Shown here: one piece after another, positions 1 to 8,473 of the stretch
Numbering within the stretch: the stretch's first letter is position 1
Layout of the letters: each line of letters opens with the position of its first letter
Assembly: GCA_963822295.1 (NCBI GenBank)
Contig: CAWGHD010000002.1
Location: 1,240,001-1,304,000, forward strand
Reading direction: 5' to 3'
Length of the DNA: 64,000 bases
Source: VRUE01 sp963822295
GTDB lineage: Bacteria > Actinomycetota > Thermoleophilia > Solirubrobacterales > 70-9
Notes under the pieces: generated by a model
What the model was told of the DNA's origin: nothing
What the model saw: only the letters and a program-made list of their open reading frames with translations
The model's database searches: none
Translations under genes and position numbers: made by a program

Positions 1-485
1 TGCGGAAGCGTGTCGCGGCCGTCGGTGAAGGCATGGAAGACGACATCGGGGACGCCCTCCTGGGTGGCGAGTTCGATCGCCGCCTCGATGTGCTCCCAGC
101 CGGAGTGGACGCCGCCGTCGGAGACCAGGCCGAGCAGGTGCAGGCGGCCGCGCGGGCTGCGCCGGGCGCGGTCGCAGGCGGCGAGCAGCGCCTCGTTGTC
201 GAAGAAGCTGCCGTCGGCGATCGCGTCGTCGATCCGGGCCAGGTCCTGCTTGACGATCGCGCCGGCGCCGAGGTTGAGGTGGCCGACCTCGGAGTTGCCC
301 ATCTGGCCGTCGGGGAGGCCCACGTCGCGGCCCTGGGCGGAGAGCTGCGTGTGGGGAAAGCGGTCCCAGAGCGAGTCGAAGACCGGGGTCTCGGCGAGCG
401 AGATAGCGTTGCCCGGGCCGGGCTCGGCGAGCCCCCAGCCGTCGAGGATGACCAGTGCCACCGAGGGGACGGTCGGGGCGGCCAA
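1..485 (-). CDS. gpmI: 2,3-bisphosphoglycerate-independent phosphoglycerate mutase, N-terminal part (runs off the window)
   Basis: Cytoplasmic glycolytic enzyme that interconverts 3- and 2-phosphoglycerate through a phosphoserine intermediate with two Mn ions. About 160 N-terminal residues are visible; the rest lies beyond base 1. The start reads ALVILDGWGL, whose first Asp is a metal ligand, and the GNSEVGHLNLGAG motif carries the catalytic Ser. A further family motif, SDGGVHSG, follows. No ATG is available: TTG at 485 is the likely start, 1 base after the tpiA stop, with a GTG eight codons further in as alternative. It is the last visible gene of the gap-pgk-tpiA-gpmI run. Identification is secure from the motifs; only the start is uncertain. 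Confidence 0.93.
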   Translation of the reverse strand, partial: MAAPTVPSVALVILDGWGLAEPGPGNAISLAETPVFDSLWDRFPHTQLSAQGRDVGLPDGQMGNSEVGHLNLGAGAIVKQDLARIDDAIADGSFFDNEALLAACDRARRSPRGRLHLLGLVSDGGVHSGWEHIEAAIELATQEGVPDVVFHAFTDGRDTLP

Positions 486-486
486 G

Positions 487-1239
487 CTACCCGGCCGCCC
501 CCACGATCGCCGCGAATTCCTCGGGGTCGAGGCTGGCGCCGCCGACCAGGGCGCCGTCGATGTCCGGCTGGGCGAGCAGCTCCTCCGCGTTGGCGGGCTT
601 CACGGAGCCCCCGTAGAGGATGCGCGCCTCGTTCGCCGCGCCGCCCTGCGTGCGCAGCACATCGCGGATGAAGGCGCATGCCTCCTGGGCCTGCTCGGGG
701 GTCGCGGTGCGGCCGGTCCCGATCGCCCAGATCGGCTCGTAGGCGACGACCACCCGGGCGATGTCGGCCCCGCCGACGGCCTCGAGGTCGGCGTGCAGCT
801 GGCGCTCCAGCACCCCCTCGGTCTGGCCGCCGTCGCGCGCCTCCTCGCTCTCGCCGACGCAGAGGATCGGCTCGAGGCCGGCGGCGAGCGCGGCGGGCAC
901 CTTGCGGGCCAGCGCCTCGTCGGTCTCGCCGAAGAGCTGGCGGCGCTCGGAGTGCCCGAGGATCACCGCCTCGACGTCGAGCTCGACCAGCATCGAGGCC
1001 GAGACCTCGCCGGTGTACGCCCCCGAATCCTCCTCGTGCATGTTCTGGGCGGCGACCCTGATCGCGGTGCCGTAGCGGCGCTCGACGACGGCGCCGAGCG
1101 CCGTGAACGGCGGGCAGATGACGACGTCGTGCTGGGTCGCGGAGATCCGCGGCAGGAGCGCGTCCACGTAGGCGGCCGCCTCGGCGACGGTCTTCTGCAT
1201 CTTCCAGTTCGCGGCGAGGTACGGCGTGCGGTCAGGCAT
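487..1239 (-). CDS. tpiA: triosephosphate isomerase
   Basis: Interconverts dihydroxyacetone phosphate and glyceraldehyde 3-phosphate in the cytoplasm. The 250-residue length is normal for the family. Visible catalytic residues are Lys13 in NWKM, His96 in GHSERR and Glu168 in the YEPIWAIGTG motif, with the phosphate-binding GGSV at about 210-213. The ATG at 1239 overlaps the pgk stop by 8 bases, so translation is probably coupled. An in-frame extension upstream exists but is not conserved-looking and would run deep into pgk, so the ATG is preferred. Confidence 0.97.
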   Translation of the reverse strand: MPDRTPYLAANWKMQKTVAEAAAYVDALLPRISATQHDVVICPPFTALGAVVERRYGTAIRVAAQNMHEEDSGAYTGEVSASMLVELDVEAVILGHSERRQLFGETDEALARKVPAALAAGLEPILCVGESEEARDGGQTEGVLERQLHADLEAVGGADIARVVVAYEPIWAIGTGRTATPEQAQEACAFIRDVLRTQGGAANEARILYGGSVKPANAEELLAQPDIDGALVGGASLDPEEFAAIVGAAG

Positions 1240-2452
1240 CGGCGGCCTCCGCGTCCAGCAACGCCTCCACTCCCGGCAGCTTCTTTCCCTCGAGCAGCTC
1301 CAAGGACGCTCCTCCTCCTGTTGACAGCCAGTCCACCTTCTCACCGAGCCCGAAGCGCTGCATCGCGGCGACCGAGTCACCGCCGCCGAGCACCGTCGTG
1401 CCGGGCGCCGCGGCGACCGCCTCGGCGACCGTGCGCGTGCCGGCGGCGAACGGCTCCAGCTCGAAGGCGCCCATCGGCCCGTTCCAGAGCACCGTGCCCG
1501 CGGCGGCGATCGCCGCCGCGTAGCCCGCGGCCGTCGCGGGGCCGATGTCGAGGCCCATCCAGCCGTCGGGGACCTCGACGCCGTCGCTCTCGCGGACCTC
1601 CGTGTCGGCGTCGAAGCTCCGGCCGAGCACGAGGTCGGTCGGCAGGCTCAGCTCGCACTCGCTCCCCCCGGCGCGCCGCAGCGCCTTCTCGGCCAGCTCC
1701 ACCCCCTCCTCCTCGACCAGCGAGTCGCCGGTCGGGATTCCCTGCGCCCGGAAGAAGCTGAAGCACATCGCGCCGCCGATCAGGATCCGGTCGGCGACCT
1801 CGAGGAAGCGGTCGATGACGCCGATCTTGTCGGAGACCTTGGCCCCGCCGAGGACGACGACCAGCGGCGCCCGCGGCGACTCGACCACCCGGGTCAGTTC
1901 GGTCACCTCGCGCTCGAGCAGCAGGCCGGCGTGGGCGGGCAGCCGGTGGGCGACGCCCTCGGTGCTGGCGTGGGCGCGGTGGGCGGCGCCGAAAGCGTCG
2001 TTGACGAAGAGGTCGGCGAGCGCCGCCAGGGCGTCGGCGAGCGCCGGGTCGTTCTCGGTCTCGCCCGGCTCGAAGCGGACGTTCTCGAGCAGCATCACGT
2101 CGCCGGCGCCGAGGTCCGCGGCCATCCGCTCGACCTCCTCGCCGACGACCGCCGGGGAGAGGGCGACGTCGGCCCCGAGCAGCTCTCCCAGCCGCTCGCC
2201 GACCGGCGCCATCGAGAGCGCCGGGTCCACCCCCTTCGGCCGCCCGAGGTGGGAGACGAGGATCGTCGCCGCGCCCCTCTCGCGCAGCAGCTCGATCGTC
2301 GGCAGCGCCGCCTGGACCCGCATGTCGTCGGCCACCCGCCCGTCCTCGAGCGGGACGTTGAAGTCAACTCGGGCCAGGACCCGTTTGCCGGCGACATCCG
2401 CATCACGAACGCTTGCCTTCCGGAACTCACCGCCTCGCGATTCAATCGTCAC
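1232..2452 (-). CDS. pgk: phosphoglycerate kinase
   Basis: Makes ATP from ADP and 1,3-bisphosphoglycerate. The 406 residues match the usual size. The N-terminal substrate-binding signature VLARVDFNVPLEDG, the SHLGRPKG loop, and the C-terminal nucleotide-binding region with GGGDSVAAM and STGGGASLE are all intact. The start is a GTG at 2452; the conserved part begins about 10 residues in (RKASVRDADVAGKR), so a slightly later start cannot be excluded. It lies 48 bases downstream of gap and overlaps tpiA by 8 bases, one glycolytic operon. Confidence 0.97.
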   Translation of the reverse strand: MTIESRGGEFRKASVRDADVAGKRVLARVDFNVPLEDGRVADDMRVQAALPTIELLRERGAATILVSHLGRPKGVDPALSMAPVGERLGELLGADVALSPAVVGEEVERMAADLGAGDVMLLENVRFEPGETENDPALADALAALADLFVNDAFGAAHRAHASTEGVAHRLPAHAGLLLEREVTELTRVVESPRAPLVVVLGGAKVSDKIGVIDRFLEVADRILIGGAMCFSFFRAQGIPTGDSLVEEEGVELAEKALRRAGGSECELSLPTDLVLGRSFDADTEVRESDGVEVPDGWMGLDIGPATAAGYAAAIAAAGTVLWNGPMGAFELEPFAAGTRTVAEAVAAAPGTTVLGGGDSVAAMQRFGLGEKVDWLSTGGGASLELLEGKKLPGVEALLDAEAADA

Positions 2453-2500
2453 GGTGATCTCCGGTTATTCAAATCCGTGGCGATTGGAGCGCGAGGCGTT

Positions 2501-3505
2501 TTATAGGACCTTGCCCGCGAGCTCTACGCAGCGGTTCGAGTAACCCCACTCGTTGTCGTACCAGCTGATCGCCTTGATCATCGAGCCGTCGCCGATCCCC
2601 ATCGTCGACTGCGCGTCGAAGACCGAGGAGTGCGGGTCGCCGACGATGTCGGTCGAGACGATCGGGTCCTCGGTGTAGGCGAGGATGCCCTTCATCGGGC
2701 CCTCGGCGGCGGCCCTGACGGCGGCGTTGACCGCCTCGGGGTCGGCCGGCTTCGAGAGCGTGGCGACGAGGTCCACGACCGAGCCGGTCGCGACCGGGGC
2801 CCGCACCGAGAAGCCGTTGAGCCTGCCGTTCAGCTCGGGAAGCACCAGGCCGACGGCCTTCGCCGCGCCGGTCGTGGTCGGGATCAGGTTGAGCGCCGCC
2901 GCCCGCGAGCGCCGCGGGTCCTTGTGCGGCATGTCCTGGAGGCGCTGGTCGGCGGTGTAGGCGTGGATCGTGGTCATCAGCCCGTGCTGGATCCCGAACT
3001 CCTCGTGGATCACCTTCGCCAGCGGGGCGAGGCAGTTGGTCGTGCAGGAGGCGTTGGAGATGACATGGTGGCTGTCGCGGTCGTAGTCGGACTCGAAGTT
3101 GACCCCGAGGGCGACGGTGACGTCGGGCTCCTTCGCGGGGGCCGAGATGATCACCTTCCTGGCGCCGGCGTCGAGGTGCTTGGCGGCATCCGCGCGAGCG
3201 GTGAAGAAGCCGGTCGACTCGATCACGACGTCTACGCCGAGGTCACCCCAGGGCAGGTCAGCCGGGTCGCGCTCGGAGAGCGACTTGAGCTCCTTGCCGT
3301 CCACGACCAGCGAGTCGCCCTCGACCGTCACCTCGCCCGGGAAGCGGCCCAGGATCGAGTCGTACTTGAGCAGATGGGCCATCGTGGCGGTGTCGACCAG
3401 GTCGTTGACCGCGACGAACTCGAGGTCCGCCCCGGCGGCGTGCGCCGCGCGGAAGACGTTGCGCCCGATCCGTCCAAAACCATTGATGCCGACCTTCACA
3501 GCCAT
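2501..3505 (-). CDS. gap: type I glyceraldehyde-3-phosphate dehydrogenase
   Basis: NAD-dependent oxidation and phosphorylation of glyceraldehyde 3-phosphate. The Rossmann start is KVGINGFGRIGRNV; the active-site Cys is residue 154 in SNASCTTNC and the partner His is residue 181. The C-terminal signature WYDNEWGYSNR is present and the 334-residue length is typical. Asp at the end of strand 2 (AVNDL) suggests NAD rather than NADP. A good ribosome site (AGGAGG) lies upstream of the ATG. First gene of the glycolytic operon; the upstream neighbour is a VOC protein rather than the whiA seen in many actinobacteria. Confidence 0.98.
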   Translation of the reverse strand: MAVKVGINGFGRIGRNVFRAAHAAGADLEFVAVNDLVDTATMAHLLKYDSILGRFPGEVTVEGDSLVVDGKELKSLSERDPADLPWGDLGVDVVIESTGFFTARADAAKHLDAGARKVIISAPAKEPDVTVALGVNFESDYDRDSHHVISNASCTTNCLAPLAKVIHEEFGIQHGLMTTIHAYTADQRLQDMPHKDPRRSRAAALNLIPTTTGAAKAVGLVLPELNGRLNGFSVRAPVATGSVVDLVATLSKPADPEAVNAAVRAAAEGPMKGILAYTEDPIVSTDIVGDPHSSVFDAQSTMGIGDGSMIKAISWYDNEWGYSNRCVELAGKVL

Positions 3506-3564
3506 GAAGTCAACTCCTCCTGAATTCGCGTGGTGTAGTCGATGCTAGTGACCGCCGGTGCCCG

Positions 3565-3927
3565 TCAATCGGTGCCGATCGTGACCTCGATCTCGTACCC
3601 GTCGGGATCCTTCAGGAACGCCGAGTACGAGCCGGATCCGTAGGAGCGCGTCTCACCGGGCTCGGAGACGCTCGTCCCGCCGGCTCCGACGCCCTGCTCC
3701 CATGAGGCCTTGACCGCGACGATCCCCAACCCGGAGAAGCTGAGCAGCCCGAATCCCGGCCGGGGATCGTGGTGGTTGGCGATGAAGAAGACCGGCTTGG
3801 CGATGCCCCAGCCGATCGTCCCGTCCTCCTCGAAATGGCGTCGCCAGCCAAGCGGAGCCAGCAGCGCGTCGTAGAACGAGGCGCTCCGCTCAAGGTCGGA
3901 GACCTCCAGGAGAACGTGGTGCAACAT
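3565..3927 (-). CDS. VOC-family (glyoxalase/dioxygenase fold) protein
   Basis: A 120-residue single vicinal-oxygen-chelate module. It begins MLHHVLLEVSDLERSASFYD, where the first His is a typical metal ligand, and ends with LKDPDGYEIEV, where the Glu is the typical last ligand. Members bind a divalent metal and act as lyases, dioxygenases or drug-binding proteins, usually as dimers. The substrate cannot be told from sequence. It sits between the exporter genes and gap on the same strand; a role in resistance next to the exporter is possible but unproven. Confidence 0.85.
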   Translation of the reverse strand: MLHHVLLEVSDLERSASFYDALLAPLGWRRHFEEDGTIGWGIAKPVFFIANHHDPRPGFGLLSFSGLGIVAVKASWEQGVGAGGTSVSEPGETRSYGSGSYSAFLKDPDGYEIEVTIGTD

Positions 3928-3979
3928 CGGGGGCGAGAGGCTATACCGGCACAGGGGCGGAAGGTCGGGCGGTGTCGTC

Positions 3980-4741
3980 TCAGCCGCGCCGCGGCACCCA
4001 GCGGAAGAAGCGAATCGCGAGCAGGAGGCCCGCGATCCCCCAGATCCCGACGACCAGGAGGTGGTCCCAGGCCAGCGCCGGGCCGTTGCCGGGCAGGTAG
4101 GCGTCGTAGATCGCCTGGAAGAAGGGACGGATCGGGAAGTGGTTGGCGAAGTCGATCACCCCGGAGGGGAGCTCGTCGTCGGGGACGAAGACGCCGGAGA
4201 GGAAGTAGAGCGGCAGCAGCAGCGCGTTGACGATCGGCGCCGCCGCGTCCTGGGAGGGGATCAGCGCGGTCAGCGCGACCCCGAGGCAGCAGAAGGATGC
4301 CGCCCCGACGGCCAGGACCAGGAGCAGCTCGGGGGCCCGGCTCCAGGGGATCGGGACCCCGTAGAGGACCCTGCCGATCACGGAGACGAGGGCCAGCATC
4401 AGCACCGCGACCACGAACGAGTTGCCGATCCGCCCCGCGATGAAGACCCAGGCGGGCATCGGCGTGCCCCGGCCGCGCTTGAGGCGGCCGTCGTCGCGGG
4501 CGATGACCAGCGACATCGCCAGGGTCTGCATCGTCGCCGAGACGATCGAGAGCGTGATGATCGCCGGCACGTAGTAGGTGGTGACCTCGATCCCGTCCTT
4601 GCCGTCGATCGTCTGGTCGCCGAAGATCGTCGCGAAGATCAGCAGCAGGACGACCGGGAACATCACAGTGAAGAAGACGGCGGCCGGGTTGCGCCAGAAG
4701 ACCTTCTGGTCGTAGCGGAGCTGATGCAGGAGGAGCGTCAC
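3980..4741 (-). CDS. ABC-2 type exporter permease (drug resistance type)
   Basis: Integral membrane subunit of about 253 residues with six predicted hydrophobic segments, beginning near VMFPVVLLLIFATIFG and ending near the C-terminus with GIWGIAGLLLAIRFF, followed by an RWVPRRG tail. The PLYFLSGVFVP stretch is characteristic of DrrB/NodJ-like ABC-2 permeases. A GTG start at 4741 overlaps the ATPase stop by 4 bases (GTGA), so the two are translationally coupled and form one exporter. The substrate is unknown; lipophilic drugs or lipids are typical for the family. Confidence 0.9.
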   Translation of the reverse strand: MTLLLHQLRYDQKVFWRNPAAVFFTVMFPVVLLLIFATIFGDQTIDGKDGIEVTTYYVPAIITLSIVSATMQTLAMSLVIARDDGRLKRGRGTPMPAWVFIAGRIGNSFVVAVLMLALVSVIGRVLYGVPIPWSRAPELLLVLAVGAASFCCLGVALTALIPSQDAAAPIVNALLLPLYFLSGVFVPDDELPSGVIDFANHFPIRPFFQAIYDAYLPGNGPALAWDHLLVVGIWGIAGLLLAIRFFRWVPRRG

Positions 4742-5604
4742 TCGGCCTCCGCCGGGTCCGCCTCGGTCAGCTCCAGGTAGACGTCCTCGAGGCTCGGGCG
4801 CCTGACTTCCAGGTTCTCGAGCTCGACCCCGTCGGCGAGCGCCTCGCCGGTCAGCTCGTTGAGGGTGCGGACCGGGGTCGCCGTCTCCAGCGAGACCTCC
4901 TCGCCGTCGCGGCGGTAGGAGATCGTCGCCGGCTGCGCCTCGCGATCGCCGAGGTCCTCGGGCGTGCCGCGCGCGACCACCTCGCCGCCGGCGATGATCG
5001 CGACCCGGTCGGCGAGGCGCTGCGCCTCGTCCATGTAGTGGGTCGTGAGGAAGACCGTCTTGCCGAGGTCGCGCAGGGCGGCGATCGCGTCCCAGGCCTG
5101 GCGCCGCGCCTTCGGGTCGAAGCCGGTCGTGGGCTCGTCGAGGAAGAGCAGCTCGGGGTCGCCGACCAGCGCCATGCCGACGTCGAGCCGGCGCTGCTGG
5201 CCGCCGGAGAGCTTGCCGGTTCGAATGCCGGCCTTGCCCTCGAGGCCGACGGCGGCGATCACCTCCTCGACCGGCCGCGGCGAGCGGTAGTAGCCGGCGA
5301 ACAGGGAGAGCGACTCGGCGACGGTCAGATACGGGTCGAGGCGGCAGCTCTGCAGGACGATCCCGATCCGCTCGCGCCACTCGCGCCCGGCGCGCCGCGG
5401 GTCCTCGCCGAGCACCTCGACCTCTCCCCCGTCGCGGTCGCGGTACCCCTCGAGGATCTCGACCGTCGTCGTCTTGCCGGCGCCGTTCGGGCCGAGGAAG
5501 GCGAAGACCTCCCCGGCGCGCACCTCGAGGTCGATCCCTCGCACGGCCTCGAGGTCCCCATAGCTCTTGCGCAGGCCACGGATCGATATGACTGGGTCGG
5601 ACAC
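4738..5604 (-). CDS. ABC exporter ATP-binding protein (DrrA-like)
   Basis: A 288-residue nucleotide-binding subunit that should power the permease encoded just downstream. Walker A GPNGAGKTTT at about 40-49, signature LSGGQQRRL, Walker B ELLFLDEPTTG, and the switch His in FLTTHYMDEAQRLADR are intact. The region after about residue 220 is the extra C-terminal domain seen in DrrA-type ATPases. ATG start at 5604. It lies 26 bases after rapZ and may be read from the uvrC-rapZ transcript. Confidence 0.93.
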   Translation of the reverse strand: MSDPVISIRGLRKSYGDLEAVRGIDLEVRAGEVFAFLGPNGAGKTTTVEILEGYRDRDGGEVEVLGEDPRRAGREWRERIGIVLQSCRLDPYLTVAESLSLFAGYYRSPRPVEEVIAAVGLEGKAGIRTGKLSGGQQRRLDVGMALVGDPELLFLDEPTTGFDPKARRQAWDAIAALRDLGKTVFLTTHYMDEAQRLADRVAIIAGGEVVARGTPEDLGDREAQPATISYRRDGEEVSLETATPVRTLNELTGEALADGVELENLEVRRPSLEDVYLELTEADPAEAE

Positions 5605-5630
5605 GGGCGGGCGATTCTACGAGGACGGGA

Positions 5631-6515
5631 TCAGTCGAGCTCGACGTCGCGGTGCTTGACTCGGAGGGAGATGTCGTCGCGGCCCACGAGGTCGCGGCTG
5701 ATCCGGTCGGCGACGGTGATCGACCGATGGCGGCCGCCGGTGCAGCCGATCGCGATCGTCAGGTGGCTCTTGCCCTCGGTCACGTAGGCGGGGACGAGGA
5801 ACTCGAGCAGCGGCAGCAGCCGCCCGTAGAACTCGCCCGCCTGGGTCCCGGACTCGACGTACTCCCGCACCTCGGCGTCGAGGCCGGTCAGCGGGCGCAG
5901 CTCGTCGACATAGTGCGGGTTGGGCAGGAAGCGGACGTCGAGGGTGAGGTCGGCGTCGCGCGGCGGGCCGTTCTTGAAGCCGAAGGTGAGCAGGGTCAGC
6001 GCCATCCTCGGGCTCTCGTCCTGGCCCAGGAGCTCCTCCCCGATGCGGCGCCGCAGCATCGCCCCGCTCAGGTCGCTGGTGGACATCACCACGTCGGCGC
6101 GCTCGCGCAGCGGCCCGAGCAGCTCGCGCTCGGCGCGGATGCCCTCGGTGATGCTGCGGTCCTGGGCGAGCGGGTGGCGGCGGCGGGTCTCCTTGTAGCG
6201 GTCGACCAGGGTCTCCTCGTCGGCTTCGAGGAAGAGGACCTTCGGGCTGAGCCCGTCGGCGCCGAGCTCGTCGAGCACGTGCAGGAGGTCGTCGAAGTAG
6301 TCGCCGCCGCGCACGTCGGAGACGACGGCGGCCCGTTCGACCCCGCTCCCCGGATGGCGGAAGAGCTCGCCGAGGCTGCCGATCAGGCGCGGCGGCAGGT
6401 TGTCGACGCAGAAGTAGCCGGCGTCCTCGAAGGCGGCGATCGCCTCCGACTTCCCGGCCCCCGAGTGGCCGGTGATGACGATCAGCGTCACCTCGTTTTT
6501 CGCGGCTTCCGCCAA
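5631..6515 (-). CDS. rapZ: RapZ/YvcJ-family nucleotide-binding protein
   Basis: A 294-residue P-loop protein. Walker A GHSGAGKS is at about 16-23, followed by AIAAFEDAGYFCVDNLPP, a hallmark of the family. The C-terminal half carries CTGGRHRSITVAD, the conserved domain that binds RNA or UDP-GlcNAc-related ligands in characterised members. The family is involved in envelope precursor control in enterobacteria and competence or morphology in Gram-positives. It directly follows uvrC as in most Gram-positives, but the expected yvcK and whiA genes do not follow it. Confidence 0.95.
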   Translation of the reverse strand: MAEAAKNEVTLIVITGHSGAGKSEAIAAFEDAGYFCVDNLPPRLIGSLGELFRHPGSGVERAAVVSDVRGGDYFDDLLHVLDELGADGLSPKVLFLEADEETLVDRYKETRRRHPLAQDRSITEGIRAERELLGPLRERADVVMSTSDLSGAMLRRRIGEELLGQDESPRMALTLLTFGFKNGPPRDADLTLDVRFLPNPHYVDELRPLTGLDAEVREYVESGTQAGEFYGRLLPLLEFLVPAYVTEGKSHLTIAIGCTGGRHRSITVADRISRDLVGRDDISLRVKHRDVELD

Positions 6516-6523
6516 CTCGCTCC

Positions 6524-8407
6524 TCAGCCGATCCTGTTGAGCTGCTCGTGGACCTCACGGGCTACTTTGCCAGGCACGCCGGGCACCGCCTCGAGTTCCT
6601 CCCTGCTGGCCGCCAGCAACCGCTCCGGCGAGCCGAAGTGCTGGAGCAGGGCACGCTTGCGCACCGGCCCGACGCCCTTGAGCTCGTCGAGCACCGAGCC
6701 GGTCATCGCGCGGTCGCGCCTGCCGCGATGGTGGTCGATCGCGAAGCGGTGCGCCTCGTCGCGGACGCGCTGGAGGAGCTTGGAGGCCTCCGAGTCGGCG
6801 GGCAGGTCGATCGGCGAGGCGCGGCCCGGCACGTGAACCTCCTCGAGCCGCTTGGCGAGGCTGATCACCGTCACCCCGCGTTCGATGAACGGCCGCAGCG
6901 CCCGCGTCCCCGCCGCCACCTGGCCCTTGCCGCCGTCGATCACGACCAGGCCCGGCAGCGCCGCGAAGCTGTCGTCGCGCTTGCCGTCGTGCGGCGAGAG
7001 GTCGACCTGCTCGAGGTAGCGGTTCATGCGCCGGCCGAGGACCTCCTCCATGGAGGCGAAGTCGTCGGGGCCGTCGGGACGCTCGCCGCGAACCCTGAAG
7101 CGCCGGTAGTCGGACTTCTTCGTCGCACCCCCCTCGAACACGACCATCGAGGCGACGGTGTGCTCGCCGCCGATATTGGAGATGTCGAAGCCCTCGATCC
7201 GCACCGGCAGCTCCTCCATGCCGAGCGCGTCGCGCAGGTCGGCGAGCGACTCGACCCGGCGCGCGCGGCGATGCTCGCGGCGCAGGCGGTCCTGGTCGAG
7301 GGCGAGGCGGGCGTTGCGCTCGGCCAGCTCGCGCAGGCGGCGTTTGTCGCCGCGCTCGGCCACCCGCACCTCGACCGGGGCGCCGCGGCGCTCGCCGAGC
7401 GCCTCGGCGAGCAGGCCGGAGCGCTCGCGCAGATAGGGCCCGACGACGATCGTCTTCGGGATCGAGGGCGAGGCCGAGTAGTACTGGCCGATGAACTCCT
7501 CGGCGACCTCGGCCAGGTCGCGCTCGGCCTGGTTCTCGAGGTAGAAGCTCTGGCGCTCGGCGAGGATCCCGTCGCGGACCTGGAAGACCTGGACGTTGGC
7601 GTCCGTGCCCTCGGCGGCGACCCCGATCAGATCGGCGGTGCCGACCGAGCCACCGGCGATCCGCTGGCGCTCGAACAACGACTTGATCGCGGCCAGCCGG
7701 TCGCGGTGGATCGCGGCGCGCTCGAATTCGTGGGCGGCGGCGGCCTCGTCCATCTTCTCCTGCTCGGCGGCCTCGACCTGGCGGTAGCGGCCGGAGAGGA
7801 AGTCGACGATCGCGTCGATGTTGCGCCGGTACTCCTCCTGGCTGACGTAGCCGACGCAGGGCGCCCCGCAGCGCTTGATGTAGTAGTCGAGGCAGGGATT
7901 GCCGGAGCGGCGGCCCGGCTCCGCGCCCTCGCAGGTGCGGAACTGGAAGAGCTTGCCGAGCAGGTCGAGTGTCTCCCTGACCCGCTTGGCGCTCGAGAAG
8001 GGGCCGAAGTAGGCGCGCCCGGAGCGGTGCTTCTCACGGGTGAAGTAGACCCGGGGGTAGTCCTCGTCGAGGCTGACCGCGACGTAGGGATAGGACTTGT
8101 CGTCGCGGAGGCGGATGTTGAAGCGCGGCCTGTGGCGCTTGATGAAGCTCTGCTCGGCGAGCAGCGCCTCGGCCTCGTTGGCGGTGACCAGAACGTCGAA
8201 GCGGTCCACCCGCGATGTGAGCCTGGTCTCGCCGCCGGAGAAGTGCGAGCCGACCCGCTTGCGGATCGAGCGCGCCTTGCCGACGTAGAGCAGCTCGCCC
8301 CCCTCGTCGTAGAAGAGGTAGACGCCGGGGGAATCGGGCAGCTCGCGGCGGCGCTGGGCTATCCGCTCCTCGCGCGTGGTGCCGCTTTCGCTGCCGTCCT
8401 GGGCCAC
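6524..8407 (-). CDS. uvrC: excinuclease ABC subunit C
   Basis: Nucleotide-excision repair nuclease, 627 residues. It has an N-terminal GIY-YIG domain (LPDSPGVYLFYDEGGELLYVGKA), the Cys-rich loop around residues 155-180, a UvrB-binding UVR motif, the RNase H-like domain starting near EGFDISNIGGEHTV and a C-terminal helix-hairpin-helix pair (LKGVGPVRKRALLQHFGS). Start ATG at 8407. It is divergent from the echA remnant; 66 bases between them must hold both promoters. Gene order uvrC-rapZ is conserved widely. Confidence 0.97.
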   Translation of the reverse strand: MAQDGSESGTTREERIAQRRRELPDSPGVYLFYDEGGELLYVGKARSIRKRVGSHFSGGETRLTSRVDRFDVLVTANEAEALLAEQSFIKRHRPRFNIRLRDDKSYPYVAVSLDEDYPRVYFTREKHRSGRAYFGPFSSAKRVRETLDLLGKLFQFRTCEGAEPGRRSGNPCLDYYIKRCGAPCVGYVSQEEYRRNIDAIVDFLSGRYRQVEAAEQEKMDEAAAAHEFERAAIHRDRLAAIKSLFERQRIAGGSVGTADLIGVAAEGTDANVQVFQVRDGILAERQSFYLENQAERDLAEVAEEFIGQYYSASPSIPKTIVVGPYLRERSGLLAEALGERRGAPVEVRVAERGDKRRLRELAERNARLALDQDRLRREHRRARRVESLADLRDALGMEELPVRIEGFDISNIGGEHTVASMVVFEGGATKKSDYRRFRVRGERPDGPDDFASMEEVLGRRMNRYLEQVDLSPHDGKRDDSFAALPGLVVIDGGKGQVAAGTRALRPFIERGVTVISLAKRLEEVHVPGRASPIDLPADSEASKLLQRVRDEAHRFAIDHHRGRRDRAMTGSVLDELKGVGPVRKRALLQHFGSPERLLAASREELEAVPGVPGKVAREVHEQLNRIG

Positions 8408-8473
8408 GGGTCAAAGAGTAGGCTCCTGGCCACTCGGCCAAACCTTCACGCAGAGACGGAGAGAGCGCAAAGA

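Noticed and set aside
10..1761. Long plus-strand open frames opposite gpmI, tpiA and pgk
   Set aside because: Arg/Pro/Ala-rich low-complexity translations with no family motif; the minus-strand glycolytic genes explain the DNA. This is the usual effect of GC-rich third positions.
6548..8473. Long plus-strand frame running into echA
   Set aside because: It lies antisense to uvrC and has no motif until ATG 8474, where the crotonase begins. Not a fusion protein.
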